Assembly: GCA_050084515.1 (NCBI GenBank)
Contig: CM114271.1
Location: forward strand, 30,504,001 to 30,568,000
Length of the DNA stretch: 64,000 nucleotides
From: Blasia pusilla
Taxonomy: Eukaryota > Marchantiophyta > Marchantiopsida > Blasiales
Direction: 5' to 3'
Made by a program: the position numbers and the translations under genes. This document shows, piece by piece, positions 23,690-38,850 of this stretch. Numbering within the stretch: the first letter of the stretch is position 1; each line of letters opens with the position of its first letter. A model generated the notes under the pieces. It did no database searches. It saw nothing but the letters and a program-made list of their open reading frames with translations, and had not been told where the DNA came from.

Positions 23690-26493
23690 AAATGAGCATA
23701 TCTTCTTCTTTGGCCCTCAGCTCGAGCAACTTGAAGCATGTAAGATAATCGTAGAGGATTGGTAGGAACTAGAAGACTGCAAGCAGAGGTTAAGAAATTA
23801 ATATATATGATTATAATAAGAATAAATATACATACAAACATATCTATATTAAATTTGAGTATATAGTTTAGAAATATACATTGGAGATGGGAAGACCACA
23901 ATCCTAGAGTTTGGAATAGCTTCAACTTCATGATGTACCATAATTGGCCAGCAAAAAAATTTGTTATTAGAAATCATTTATAGAAATTTAAGACCAAGTA
24001 GGAAGCATCAATAAGAAAAGTATGTAAAGCATACCTTGTATTAGCTTGAGTATGAAAGTAATTAGTAGTCATAGCTTCGACTTCCTCTCTAGGAAGAAGA
24101 TTCACACACAATTGATAAATATTCGTTTGGGCCAAATTATAGTGCCTTCTTCTCTGGCGTTGTGCTCGTGCAACTTGAAGCATAGCATGTAATCCCCGAG
24201 GGTTGGACGGAAGTGGAAGACTGAGAAAAACAATATTAATAAAAATCAAGTCAAAATAATTAAATTTAAAAAATCAAATTAAAAAAAACCAATAAAAAGA
24301 AAAAAATTAATGAGTGGATGAAACATACATTGGAGACGATGTAGAGTCTATTAAAGCATGAAGATTTCCATTGGAAGGTGTTGCTACCAACCTGAACAAA
24401 GGAAAAACAAATCATAATACGAAAAAAAATTATAACTATTATTATAATAAAAAGTAGAAATGTTATACATAAATAAATATCTTCTAGTATTTTATACCTT
24501 TGGTGAGCCATCGATGATGGGTGGTTGTAATTCTTCCATCAATGGAACATTCACAACAGCTTCAATAGATCTCAATCCAACTAATTTAGCATGTCTTCGC
24601 TTTTGTCCTTGAGCTCTCACAATTTGATGTATATCACGTAATCGTTGCGGGTTCGATGGATTTGGAAGTCTACATCACAAACTTGAAAGATATTAAAGCC
24701 ACACAACAAATCTAGAGTGTGCACATATGGTTACGATATCATTCTATAATCATAATGCTAAGTATCCTTACATTGGAGATGACAAAGTCGTTGAATGAGT
24801 TACAAATCGCATATCTTGAAGCGCCTTTCTGTTTCTTTGAGAAGCAACCCTTCTAGCCTTCTTATATGCAAGCTTCTCTGTTTCCTCCAAAATCCGTATA
24901 GAAAATGGAGCACTACATGAAATGTGGTGATCATGCTCCACATTAGGTAAAGAGACTACATTGGTGATGTCTGCGAATGGTCTTTTTTCATTTCGCCTCC
25001 ATGGTTCCTCTTGAGATTCATGCAGCTTGTGACAATATCAACCATCCGACCAAAATATGTATTTTCAATATATAAAAAAACAATAGGAAAAAAAGGAGAA
25101 AAATTTGTAAAACAAACTTATACTCAAGATTTGGTCCGTGAATATTATAATCTATATTAAAAAATAAATTTACACAGAACTGAAGTTTTTATAAAAATAT
25201 GAAATAGGAAAACCATTCTAACGGGCAATGAGACTCGGTCGTACTCATCTCACTTGAGTCCTCAGAGCAAATTGTATGACAATCACTAATTTCCCATGAC
25301 CCCGACCCGCAACAATCACGTACAAATGAATGGCTAGATGCTATAGGGTCTGAGGAAGGGATGCAATCATGTGTGGAATCTGTATATCCTTCTCCCTCCT
25401 GACCTCCAACTACTTCTTGTGAAATAGAATGATGATTCACCACAAGTGTGGTTAAAATCCTAGATGCACTCTCATCATAACTACAACTCTCACAATTTCT
25501 GAAAGGGCTTATGCTAACATTAAGAGCATTAATCCCATTTTCGAAAATTGGCAATGCTACATAGCTAGGACTTAAAGCCTTATCCATATTTTCAAAAATC
25601 GGCGATGGAACTTAGCCAGGACTTGAAGCATTATTCCTATTTTCAACAATCGGCGATGGGACATACTACGGACTTGATATTTGTGTCACTTCTACGACGT
25701 CGACATCTTTAGGTGTATAATCCCTTTCTTGTTCATCAAGACGAACGTAGAACTCACCATCGCTAAAGCGTAATTCGTCAACACTCATTTATAAAGTATC
25801 CTGCATTATCCACACAATTATTTTAATAAAAGAAATATTTCAAAATAATAAAAGAAATACTCAATAGAAAAGGATACTAAATCTCCACACCTGAATATTA
25901 AAACACAAGCAAAGAAGACTTACTTTTTTGAGTCACTCCACTCCCAAAGAAATGAAACTTGATCGTTTGCTCAACTCAACAATCTCAAACAGACATATCT
26001 GAGAACAAAACGAACATAGATTTGATGATTAATTGGATATACACAATAGATAGTACTCTGTAGGCTACTTATCTCTAATATCTCGACTATCTGCACTTAT
26101 GTCTAAATCCCCATAATCCATACACCTATATTCCAGGTCGAACTCATCACCAACATACCATCCCTCGGAATCATAGAGGGAAGTGGAGGAATATTCTCCA
26201 TCGTCAAGTTCTTCAAGACCAGGACAAATATCTATAGAGTATCTCTCATTATTATTGAGAGTAATCATAATTTCCTCGCATATTGAGACTTCTCTAACCT
26301 CCTGAGTCTCATTGAAACCATTTGAAATAGGATCAAAAAATTTAGGGTCCACATCAAACAATTTTCGTTTTCGTTCAGAGCGAAATAATGAAAATCTATG
26401 TTCATCTCTCTCTACCATATATTCAGGACTCGTATTTATTACAATTTCTTCCACAATTATCGGCCTCTTGCATCTCGATGAGAGAGTTGACAT
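23690..26493 (-). pseudogene. 5' multi-exon part of the Helitron gene (N-terminal region), degraded
   Basis: Upstream of the RepHel blocks on the same strand lie exon-like islands separated by AT-rich, intron-like DNA. The first starts with ATG at 26,493 (MSTLSSRCKRPIIVEE, 142 codons, acidic). Others lie near 25,790-25,190, 25,030-24,780, 24,670-24,495, 24,230-24,020 and 23,785-23,690. Three share a module with the pattern NPxRLxxxxQxxRAxxQxRRxxxL: 'NPLRLSYMLQVARAEGQRRR', 'NPRGLHAMLQVARAQRQRRR' and 'NPQRLRDIHQIVRAQGQKRR'. Plausible splice signals flank them (acceptor TTGCAG near 23,783; donor after AATACAAG near 24,040). Basic N-terminal segments like this occur upstream of the Rep domain in Helitron proteins. 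Exact joins are inference. Confidence 0.5.
25530..25680 (-). repeat. ~57-bp tandem coding repeat (about three copies)
   Basis: The phrase ATTTTCAAxAATCGGCGATGG recurs at about 57-bp steps, each with TAGGACTTxA(A/G)GC nearby. On the minus strand it encodes 19-residue repeats of the type (Y)VPSPIVEN...SSP. Two copies carry stops. Confidence 0.7.
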
Positions 26494-29340
<2,847 letters not shown>

Positions 29341-29348
29341 AGTATAGA

Positions 29349-32300
29349 TTACCGGCCACAACCGACCTCAAACTTTCAAATGCCGATCTACTTGAATACT
29401 ACCCGGATATTGTATGAGAAAAATTAAAAAACTCCCCGGACCTTGCTCCCCCCCTTCACTAAGATGCACGTGGCGAGAGTGCAGTTCATTTGGACAGCCG
29501 GTGCACTGGACGGGCGCGTGGGAACGAACGCATGCATGGGACGACACATCGGGGCTGCCGACAGTGAATGAACAAATACTATGAGCGTGGAACAGACTAG
29601 GAGGTGCTCGTTCTTTTCGATCCTTTTCCCCCAACTCGTTCTTTCAAGTTGTGAGGGTTCCTTGAAACTTTATGTGTACGAGAGGCGGGAAACAAGCCAG
29701 AATTGAGTTCAATTGACCCCCTGCGTGCACTTGGAATCTCGGAGTTCCGCGACACGTGCAGAACGTCACAGCCGAATCTCACATGCAGCGTAGCTCATCG
29801 GCATGACTTCGTTTTTCATGTTTAAGGTGGCAAGACCTGCGATAAGATAAGCACCGTCGGTCGACGAAGGACGTAGATGGACGGGCCAGGGAATCTCGTC
29901 GTCACTCCGAAAGGATGTATGCGTGATTTCGGAGGTGACGTGCAATCATAGATGAAGCTTCTTGCTCTTGAATCATAAATGACACGTACTTACGGAACAA
30001 TCTACTCTGGGCAGCGTGCGTGGCGCGCCTGTCCCTGCAGCCCGGGCTGCCCTGCAGGTCCGGAGAGATGTATCCGTCAGCTGGCCGCCGATCCACGGGT
30101 CCACCGGGCAGCCCGGCCTGAGTCCATGAAAAGCTGAAACGGTTCATAGTACGGTGCTCGCTTTTTGGCTTTCCCGGATTAGATATGGTAACTTCGGATC
30201 GGCTGGTTATTTTAGATCCGCCGGTTTCTTCCTGACGGTGGCTAACTCCGGCATGGTTAATTTCTTTTCTACTGGGTGGCTTGTTTTAGAAAGAAACTCC
30301 TTTTCCTGATTGCTGGTCCTGTTGTGGCCTTCAGGTTTTGACTCTTTGAGTCTTCCTCTTTTGTACTTCCGATGGGTTTTCCATCACTCGTTTTTATCGA
30401 AGTGCATCTTTGTTTGTAAGGGTCAATGAAGACCTTCCAGAGAGTTCGGCAACTTCAGACTGACCAGATCGAACCTGATTGTTGACAGAGTAGTGCAACC
30501 GTGTGCCGTCACATTAATGGCTAGCGTGGCAGGTATGAGTGAGCTCGGAAATATCCATATGAGCAACCCAACCATTGATCCGGGATTCCAGGAATGAATG
30601 TCGACGGAGCCGAGGTCCGGGTTTCGTCTAATTTGAGGTTCGATGATATTTGCAGATTGCTTGCGAAGCACTTCATGGACAGAGCTGGCTCAGGTGTTCC
30701 ATGTAACCCACTAATCAATGATTCAGAGTTTGTGAACGATGGAGAACCAAACGTGTGAGAGAGACCTTTCACCATGGATGGGAGAACTCAGGAGTCATGA
30801 CTTGGTGAAGCTCAAATATGGGTTCGGTTATCTGAACTTTCTGAGCGTCCAAACGGTGAATGGCTGCAGGATCCAGCATACATTCTACGACTCTTCTACA
30901 CAGCACGTACGTACAGGCAGTAGTCTTCAGATCCATTCACCAACAAAATTCAACAAACGTAGCGCTGTCACCCGCTACTGAGGTCTCCGTTGCTGTTCCA
31001 AAATCAGGATGAATAGAGTTCATCACCTGAAACACGAGTTAGACACAGTTGCTGCACGCCAGCCAGGAATCCGGACAGCGAGTAGATTCGGATGACTACG
31101 GAGTGTCGTACCTGTGACCCTGCTTCCTGAATTGCTGCTGTGTGGAAAGTCAAGGATTAATACGGATTTCTGCCACTCGAGATTAGTGGACTTGCCTTCA
31201 TCACTCGCAAGATGAGCAGTCGAGAACCCTTTGGATAAGCAATCGGTTTGCTGAAAGGTTAATTAATAGCATACGTAGACATGGCTGTAGATCTATACAG
31301 AAGGACACATGAAAGAGAAATGACCATAAAGATGGGACATTACACAAATGTCCTGCTAAGGATTACGACGATAGAGAGTGAATCAAAAGCTCAGGGCATA
31401 AAACAATTTGGTCTTGGGAGAATCGATCATTGCCATGGAAACGTAACTTTATTCTACTTTATGCATGAAAATAAAATAGACAGGAATGGTACTCAATTCA
31501 GTTCGAAGAAGCCTAGATACCTAGAAACTAGATTCAGTGAGCCAGCCACGACGGTCAATCGTACGGAACTCTCACAATACAAAATAGGCGGCGAGTTGTG
31601 AAGGGAATTAAAATTTGGATATATCAAGAGCAAGAAGCTTCATCCATGATTGTAGGTGCACTCATAGATGAATCTTCTTGCTCTTGAATCATAAAGGACA
31701 CATGGTTAAAGGACAATCAACTCCGGGCAGCTGCCCGCAGTAGAATTTTTGGTACTTGCGACTGCAGTCCGAGATCAGGGGTTTTGCAGCCGAGGAATGT
31801 TTGGAAGCACTGTGGACGCTCGTGATCACCACATCCGCAACCCTAACACAGTGCCAGTCCTTTTGACGGTCTCTCCAAAATTTTGAATTCCTTTGATGCA
31901 CTCACTGTTCCATTGCGCGACTGTCCCAATATTTATATCTATGCCATGGAAAGTGGACTTGCGTTAACGCCAACATGTGCAGATGAGAGAACCTGGCCAC
32001 AACCCAAGACAATTGACTTGTTGATTGCAGGGAAAAATCGCCTTCAACTTAAAACTCTCAGATCGTAATTGCAAGAAAAAATCTGGATCACGCTGCTCAC
32101 AAGGCGAAATTGCGATCTGAAATTTAATGTTCATTTCATGTGTATGTTGAACCGTAGACCACTACCAATTGAAGAGATACAGGAATTTTTTTCGCAAACC
32201 TGTAGATGTAGGCAAATATCTTCACGGAGTTTAGCACTCATCAATGGAAATGAGTATTTTCAATTTATCTCGAGTACTACTAGAAGTATTATGGATATCA

Positions 32301-33200
32301 TCCGATGGCAATTGAAAGACGAATTTACTGTTACTGGAAAAAGCATCAATTCATTTCTCATCACCGGTGGTGTACCCATTCATGCAACATGCATGAATGA
32401 ACGGGTTTCGACGGCACTGGAGCTCGCACCTGTCAAGTAGAGTCAAGAGCGAAGTGGTATCCTTCGAAAAAATTTCAGTTTATGTGGTGGTCAGGAGAAC
32501 TGACACCAAAAGAATAGATCACACTTGCAAGCGGGGCACGACTCGGTGGGAGATTCTACGCAAAAGTTGCCTGTAAGTTTCCACCGGGTCCCTCGTACAG
32601 TTATCCGGCCACAATTGACCGTCCAGGAAGCCAGTGACTTACTATTCAATATCTACTGTACAATTCGTGAAGAATCCGTCTCACATTTCGGGAGAATTAA
32701 AGGTGTAATACCTATGGATTCTCAAAATGCTCCTGAAGATCGTTCCGGAGATGGTCATAATCTTTGATTCACCTCGGGTATGAAATAAATTAAATGTTCG
32801 TCGTAGCGTTACTCAGTAACCCCAGTTTGCCGCAGGGATTGCTAGCCTTCTAAGTCCGTGGACTACGCTGGATTACCGTATGAAAGTACTACTGTAACAG
32901 GCAAAGAATTTAATTACTCGACTACATACATCAGATGAACAACGAATCGAAAGATGTAGATCTACAGCATTCGTCGAGCCATACGCATTCATGATCTGGG
33001 AGGTCGAAGTTTCACGTCGTAAGGCTGCCTGAATTGCAAATAGCCTATATGTCATCTCCAGGGTGATCATGAGAGCCTGAAGTCCACCAGAGATGACACC
33101 TTGCTCAGATTCGGCTTCCCAGTGTGGTGACGATGAATCCCAAAGATTGTATAAGATCAGACTCCACATGATGGTCCTCCTCCCGTTTTAGAAGTTGAAT
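29349..33200. other. No gene recognised; contains duplicated segments
   Basis: Nearly 4 kb between the Helitron and the F-box gene. Open frames of 70-123 codons (for example 31,281-31,601 and 32,069-32,440, plus) show no known motif. A segment of about 60 bp at 29,948-30,010 is repeated at 31,662-31,725 with about 80% identity by eye, and the second copy is part of a hairpin. The region could hold the F-box gene's 3' flank and old transposon debris. Confidence 0.45.
31624..31687. repeat. 64-nt inverted repeat / hairpin
   Basis: Arms 31,624-31,649 and 31,662-31,687 pair at 24 of 26 positions around a 12-base loop (TTGTAGGTGCAC). The right arm and its flank also occur at 29,948-30,010, which lacks the left arm. 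Size and pairing resemble a small MIRNA-type precursor, or a short foldback element. Confidence 0.85.
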
Positions 33201-33347
33201 TTCATCACATTTTTAAAATCAATCTCACCGCAGCGCTATTCATGAAGTCGACGGTTTTGAACCAAGAACTTCGATTGCGCATAGCTCTGTGCCGTTTATA
33301 ATGATCGAAATGCCATATAAAAATATAGATATTTCTGCGCACGTGCA

Positions 33348-34578
33348 TCACTCGAAAAGTAGGGTATGGGAATCGGGGCTGATGTGCATGCGAGGAGTAA
33401 TCGGTTTCGTGAATTGCTTCAAATTTGAGCAATTTTTGCTAACATCGTCCAGCACCTTCGGTGACAAAGACGTGCAGCAAGCAAGGTTGAGCTCTTCTAA
33501 ATTTCGGCATCCTATAGCTAAGTGTCGGAGCCCTCGGTCTGAGATACACGTCCTTTTCATTTCCAGGTGCCTCAATTTCCCCATGAAATTTGACACCGCT
33601 ATAGCCTCTTCATCACCTCCGGGCGAGTTCGAAGTTCTGCTTGATCCAAATGAAGTCGATTCGTTTTGTTTCAGCATATTACGGCCCAGCGATACGAGAG
33701 ACGGACAATGACGCCCAAAGGCCTCTAGTGCATGTTTGGAGATATTGTAGCAATCACTCACATCCAGTTGCTGTAATCTCGGACACAATTCTGCCAGCTT
33801 CAAGGCAGAATTGTTCGTGACCAGTAAGCTGTTTGGTATAGCAAGCACCTCGAGCCCGGGACACCTGAAACGACTCACAAGAAACTGGTCGTTAGAGAAA
33901 TAGAAAATAAATTCAACAATCACCTCTCAAGTTAAGAGTCTGACTTCATCCTGACGGACTACGCATATTTACAGTTTCACCGAGCATCACTAAAATTTCA
34001 ATTTTCACACCCCAAATTGGAGAAAGGAGGAATTGAAGGACATTTACAGCAATCAAAGTACATGAGAAAGAAGTGGGACAACGCACTGCCAATGACAAGA
34101 ACCGATCTGTAGGAGTTGGCCTAATTGATTGAGTGAAGGGTCTAAGAACGGACCTTTGTGCCAAGTGTTCGATGGCGGCGTCTGAGACATGCATCGTCCG
34201 AAGCTCCCTTAGTTGGCCACAGCTGCGATCTACAACCGAAATCACGAGATGTTCCACTCTAGCCTCACATTCAAACTCCCACCAGTAGTCTTCCTCCATC
34301 TTCTTGTGAAACCACGGCATCATGTCCACCACCATCCAACATGCCGGATCCATGGAGGCCCCTCTCCAGCCCTTACAAACTGAAGGCACTACCCTCATCC
34401 TATCTTCAAATGGAACTCGCTTGAAAATCTCCGCAAGAGCTTCGTCGATAAGGTCAGACCAGTTATGGACGCTAGAATCTACACCACCAGAAGTACCTAT
34501 GGGTTCGGTCTCCTGCGTTCCTCGGCTCGGAATTTCTACTGAATTCATAGGATACATGCCTTCATTTCGTTGCGCCAT
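33348..34578 (-). CDS. F-box/LRR protein, SKIP1/FBW2-like (two exons)
   Basis: Exon 1 is 34,578-34,154 and exon 2 is 33,864-33,348. The intron has a CAAAG|GTCCGT donor (GT at 34,153-34,152) and a TTTCAG acceptor (33,870-33,865). Joined in phase, the exons give 313 residues from ATG 34,578 (MAQRNEGM); an upstream in-frame TTG was ignored. Arabidopsis SKIP1 is about 300 residues. Residues about 40-85 form the F-box (WSDLIDEALAEIFKRVPFED, then VCKGWR). Leucine-rich repeats follow: 'LRELRTMHVSDAAIEHLAQR', 'LQQLDVSDCYNISKHALEAF' and 'LRHLEMKRTCISDRGLRHLA'. Such proteins are expected to be substrate receptors of SCF ubiquitin ligases, binding SKP1/ASK through the F-box. No frame damage is seen. The target is unknown. 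SKIP1 fits better than FBW2 in the 'CYNIS...GRHC...LGRN' region. Confidence 0.85.
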
Positions 34579-34639
34579 AATTTGAATATGTACCGAGACG
34601 TTCCCACCAACTTCACCAGATATCAAACTCCACAAACTT

Positions 34640-37600
34640 GTGCCAGAGTCAATAAAGATCTAATTGCACAACGGGTGCCAGCTACACGTCGTGAGTTCAC
34701 TGAACAGAATTCTGGTTCGTACCGCTTGGAACTAGTCGTATGCAGTGTGGTGCAGAAAATTGGGCCAAAAGTCGGACTCTGCACAGAACAAACAATCAAT
34801 TAGGCAGAAATACCAAAAAACTCTTCATCGTGAGAGGCTTTAGCATTACTCCGTGCGTACTGACTGGCAATCTGGAGCACTCTAGTTGGAGAAATTCGTT
34901 TTCTATCAAAATTGAAAGGCTCCGGTGTTTGGCAGCTACGGAATCCCTAACGTTAGTTTCCAGATATCCAGCGAAAAACTCCACCCACATTGTCACTGGG
35001 AATCGTTACACTGGCGCCTACCTTATTCTGCATCCTTGGTCGATAGCCTTGCTTTGACTAGCACTCAACCAAACCTCGTCTTCAGAGTACATTAAATCCC
35101 ATCATACGAAGCTAGATTTCCGTTCGATTTCCTGATTAAACAAGCTAGGATGCTACAGCAAACACTAAGCACAATCGCCCGAACACCTCGAGCGATGGCG
35201 CTACAGGGAACACTAGATACGTGGTCCCTACATGGAACACTTGAAATTGGCAACAGCAACTGGAACTCGTGTGAGGAAAACTCTCCGAAACACTGCCGTT
35301 ACGCAACACAAGATCTGCATAAGACCCTAAACGCACAGCGTCAAGCCGTCTGAATGTACATGAGACACAATGTCATTTGAGTACCCGCAAGGTTACTATG
35401 AGGAAGAAGACTTCACGAGGCTGAATGAGTGCAGAATGAATCCCGTAAAGGTATGGATGTAGTCCCCATCGCCTTTTAGCTCCGAAAGCTCTCCGAAAGC
35501 TGGTCCTACCTGGTCCCGGCGGGGAGGTCCTGTCTAGACCCTGGCCAAGAACCGGGCCGAGGGCAGGCGTCAAAGCCGAGCGGTCAAAACCCCCAAGTTT
35601 AGATGGGCAGACACAAAGACCTACAGCGGCAGTACAGATTCTAACGGTTCAAGGCGCGGACTGGGGACGGGAATGGGAATGGGAGTTTGGAAACCTCCGT
35701 AGTTCTGATCCAACCCAAAAGGACCACTTGTGGCTCTTTCTGACGTGTCCTATCCATCGGAGAAAGAAAAGGAAGCGTGGCTGCTCATGATCCGATCGTT
35801 TTTTAAATTATATTAATATTTGTATTAAGAATCAGATAAAAAATGTGAACGGACATTAGATGATTAGGTCGTTGTTCATTCCGCAAGTTATGATTTGGTG
35901 TGTTTGGGGAAATATATTAAAAGTTTTGAAGATTAGAGGTTTTATAGTTGGAACTCCAACAAGAAAAATGAAGGAGCCAAATTCTGCTCCGAATACATGC
36001 ATTCTATGGATTTATATTTTCTTTAATGGAAATATTTGGGAATTTACAATCGTCTTTTGATATTTTCTTAAAGCATGTTTCCGAAAATCTAAAAATTATC
36101 ACCTTACCCCTTCTTGTACTCCTTCTATATGTGTGGTCACTTCTTATTTTTAGTAATGCATCTCGGTGGCGTTACAATGTACACAAGCTATGGGGTTGAT
36201 TCATCAAGCCGTTACAATGTACACGAACTTTGGCGTTGTTTCATTGAGCCAAAGTGGTTGGGGGCCGCTCATCTCGTCATTCATTCCCGTCTGACCAACC
36301 ACTAGTGTTCTTATCAAATTTGTGCTATGCTATCAATCTCGTAGCTAGTCGGGTTAGTTTTTGTATTGGCTTACTTTTTCCTATTTTCTTCTTGTATTCT
36401 GTTGTGTGTTTCTTGACTCTTCCCTTCTTGAGTTGTTATTACCCTTATGGGTCATTTTTTGAGGTTTCTTATTATAATAAAGTGGATACTTTGAAAATGT
36501 CACTGCCAATCTATATTATTATTGGAGAGTGCCTTCTTAATTTGCAAACACCGCTCTGTTTGACACATGGCAACTGGACAGCAAGAAAGTGTTTCACATG
36601 TTATGAGCAACAACAAAAAAAAAAGAATTTGTGAGCAGCATCATTAGTTCTTTAACGGCCTATACACTAGCTAAAACACTTCAAACACTTTTTTATTGTC
36701 CGTGCATCACACGTGCACCTCACTAGTACTTGTAATGGATGGGAGGAGTGGGAGGATTCAGTTTTCTATCATCACCAAAATATTTTACATTTGTTTCTAC
36801 AAGTGTTTATTGAAAACTGTATTTTTACATAGGTGAAAAATCTTAGTGTGGAAAAAAATATCTTGGACTCATAAAAGAGGCACCTCACTAGTGCATTGCA
36901 TGTTTCACATGTTATGAAATTAACATTTTTTCTTCCATGTAATATAATGGGTGGATAGGAATATATTTGACCTTTATGAGAGGATCCATTTGTCTTGGTA
37001 TCTTCAAAGGAAGAGATCAACCCCTTCCAACTTTATGTTTCTTGTCTTTTTTCCTCCATGGAAGGGGAAAAAAAAAGGCTCTATCTCTTCATATCGGGGA
37101 GGAGCATAGAAGAGGATATTATGGGGAAAGTTGGAGGAAAGTAGTCATATCCCTCATCTCCTATTCTTCTTACCAATTGAAAAATTATTTCCCTCTCCTA
37201 TCCAAAATCAGATATTATCTCTAGTCGCTTCTCCTATTGTAGATTCGGCATTTAACATAAAATCTTCACAAGCCTTTTTGTGGAAAGTTTAATATTTCTT
37301 TCTATCATCCCCTCCCTATACAAACTTAAACACTTCAAAAATAATCCCTAGCATATCCTCCCTAAAGCTTCAAATTAAGCAAAGAAGAAGATGTAATATA
37401 GGAAATATTATAGATTTATTTATTTTATGAAAATTATGCTAATTTTAATATTTTACTCTACTATTATCTATACTAGGATTTTTAAATGCTGAATGAGGGA
37501 GAGAATCGATGGATGTCATATATCTTTTAAACTTTAAAATGTTAAATAATCTCTCAAATTTCTCATTAATATTTTTAATGCATGAATAATTATATCAGTT

Positions 37601-38790
37601 TTAAATCATTAAGAGACTCACTTGATTAAAAAATCATTTAAAATATTATTTTCAGATAAGAAAAAAATTCAAACATAAGATTAATCCACCCATAATATGG
37701 GTGATTTATTTTCTTATAAAAAGAAATAGGATAAGAGTATATGGAAATTCAATTATAATACAAGAGAAGGAAGAGGTTAGGATTATATAGAAAAATCCTT
37801 ATAAGCTAAACCAAAACTTTGAAAAAACTAAGGATTCGATCAACTACACAAGTAATCGCTTTAAAAAAACTACACGATCACTAATTATTTATGGCTTATG
37901 AATGGATGACGAGATTAATGATCTCCAGCCACTTCAAAGCTAATATGTATGCATGTTACAATACCACCAATGCACATCATAAATAATAAATAATGACAAC
38001 TTAGCGAAATCGATTCTAATAAGGGATTTGAAGGGCCAAGATTTACTTATGATTGTAGAATAGTACATGTTTTGAAGAAAGAATTAAAAAAATACATATC
38101 CATATGAGTGCTTACATACTTCCCAAGGAAAAAGGAAAACGTCCTTTTTTCATGTCTCATCATATAAGTTAACTCCTCGATTCTTGCAACTCCTTTGGCC
38201 ATGAAACATCTTATATATATAGCTCAATACTTCAAGTCAAAATATATCAGATCATAAATCTCTACATCTCTAAATTGAGGAGAACCACCTCAAGATAAAA
38301 TTAGATCAACTTGAAAATTATAAGTTTTTTTTTTAAGATAGAACACCATGTAGTTGCTACCACCTAATTGTTTACTCTCAATTATAAGCTGCAAAGATTA
38401 TCACTCTTTCATAACATCATGGATAGTTATTTTTTTATTTTCAATATAATCAAAGAATGTGGATGCCTTTTGTATCGATATTTTTCTTCTTGATATATTC
38501 TAATTGCAATCACAAGATAAATCATGTAGTTTAGTACAATGACATTTAGAGTGATAGATCAGCAAGTGACTTTCGTGGGTTCGAATTACCTATTACAAGT
38601 AACCTATATATACATGTTACCATCTAAGATAAGGTGATAAGCCTTTTTTGAGGGTTCTAGAGAAATTCTAATTTTTTCTTGCATTTATATTTTGCTAGGA
38701 GAAGAGGCTCTCTCATTCTCTTTATCCACATTGTCAATCCTCGTTCTTATGCAAGCTAATATTCTTCTTTGTAGGTGAATCTATGAGAAT
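34640..38790. other. Upstream flank of the F-box gene, then AT-rich sequence without recognised genes
   Basis: 34,640-35,700 is the probable promoter side of the F-box gene; I could not choose a TATA box. Past 35,780 the sequence becomes AT-rich. A 40-bp phrase with GTTACAATGTACAC occurs twice in tandem at about 36,171-36,250. The phrase GCACCTCACTAGT occurs at about 36,715 and 36,888. The rest, including 37,230-38,790, has only short chance frames. Confidence 0.45.
36690..36726 (+). other. Possible Helitron-type 3' terminus
   Basis: GTGCATCACACGTGCAC folds into a short hairpin and is followed by CTCA and CTAG, then T. This has the arrangement of the Helitron 3' end found at 21,589, on the other strand. 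No matching 5' TC end was identified, so a non-autonomous Helitron is only suggested. Confidence 0.35.
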
Positions 38791-38804
38791 TTAGGTCTTG
38801 AAAG

Positions 38805-38850
38805 GTGAATATTTTTTACATGGTATCAAAGCTTTGAAGAATATAAATAA
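38805..38850 (+). other. Possible LTR-retrotransposon primer-binding site (tRNA-iMet type)
   Basis: TGGTATCAAAGC differs by one base from the common plant primer-binding site TGGTATCAGAGC, and is preceded by TTTTTACA, as at an LTR edge. No partner LTR or recognisable gag was found within range, so this may be a relic of a copia-type element or chance. Confidence 0.3.

Noticed and set aside
29902-30147. Gly/Pro-containing frame resembling a short collagen-like stretch
   Set aside because: Only a few GP pairs, no repeat periodicity and no conserved motif; probably chance.
34579-34635. N-terminal extension of the F-box protein
   Set aside because: The extension starts at TTG; the ATG at 34,578 gives a length close to SKIP1, so the extension was not used.
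38560-38610. GGGTTCGAATTACC, like a polymerase III B box
   Set aside because: No cloverleaf and no convincing A box at tRNA spacing, so neither a tRNA nor a SINE can be supported.
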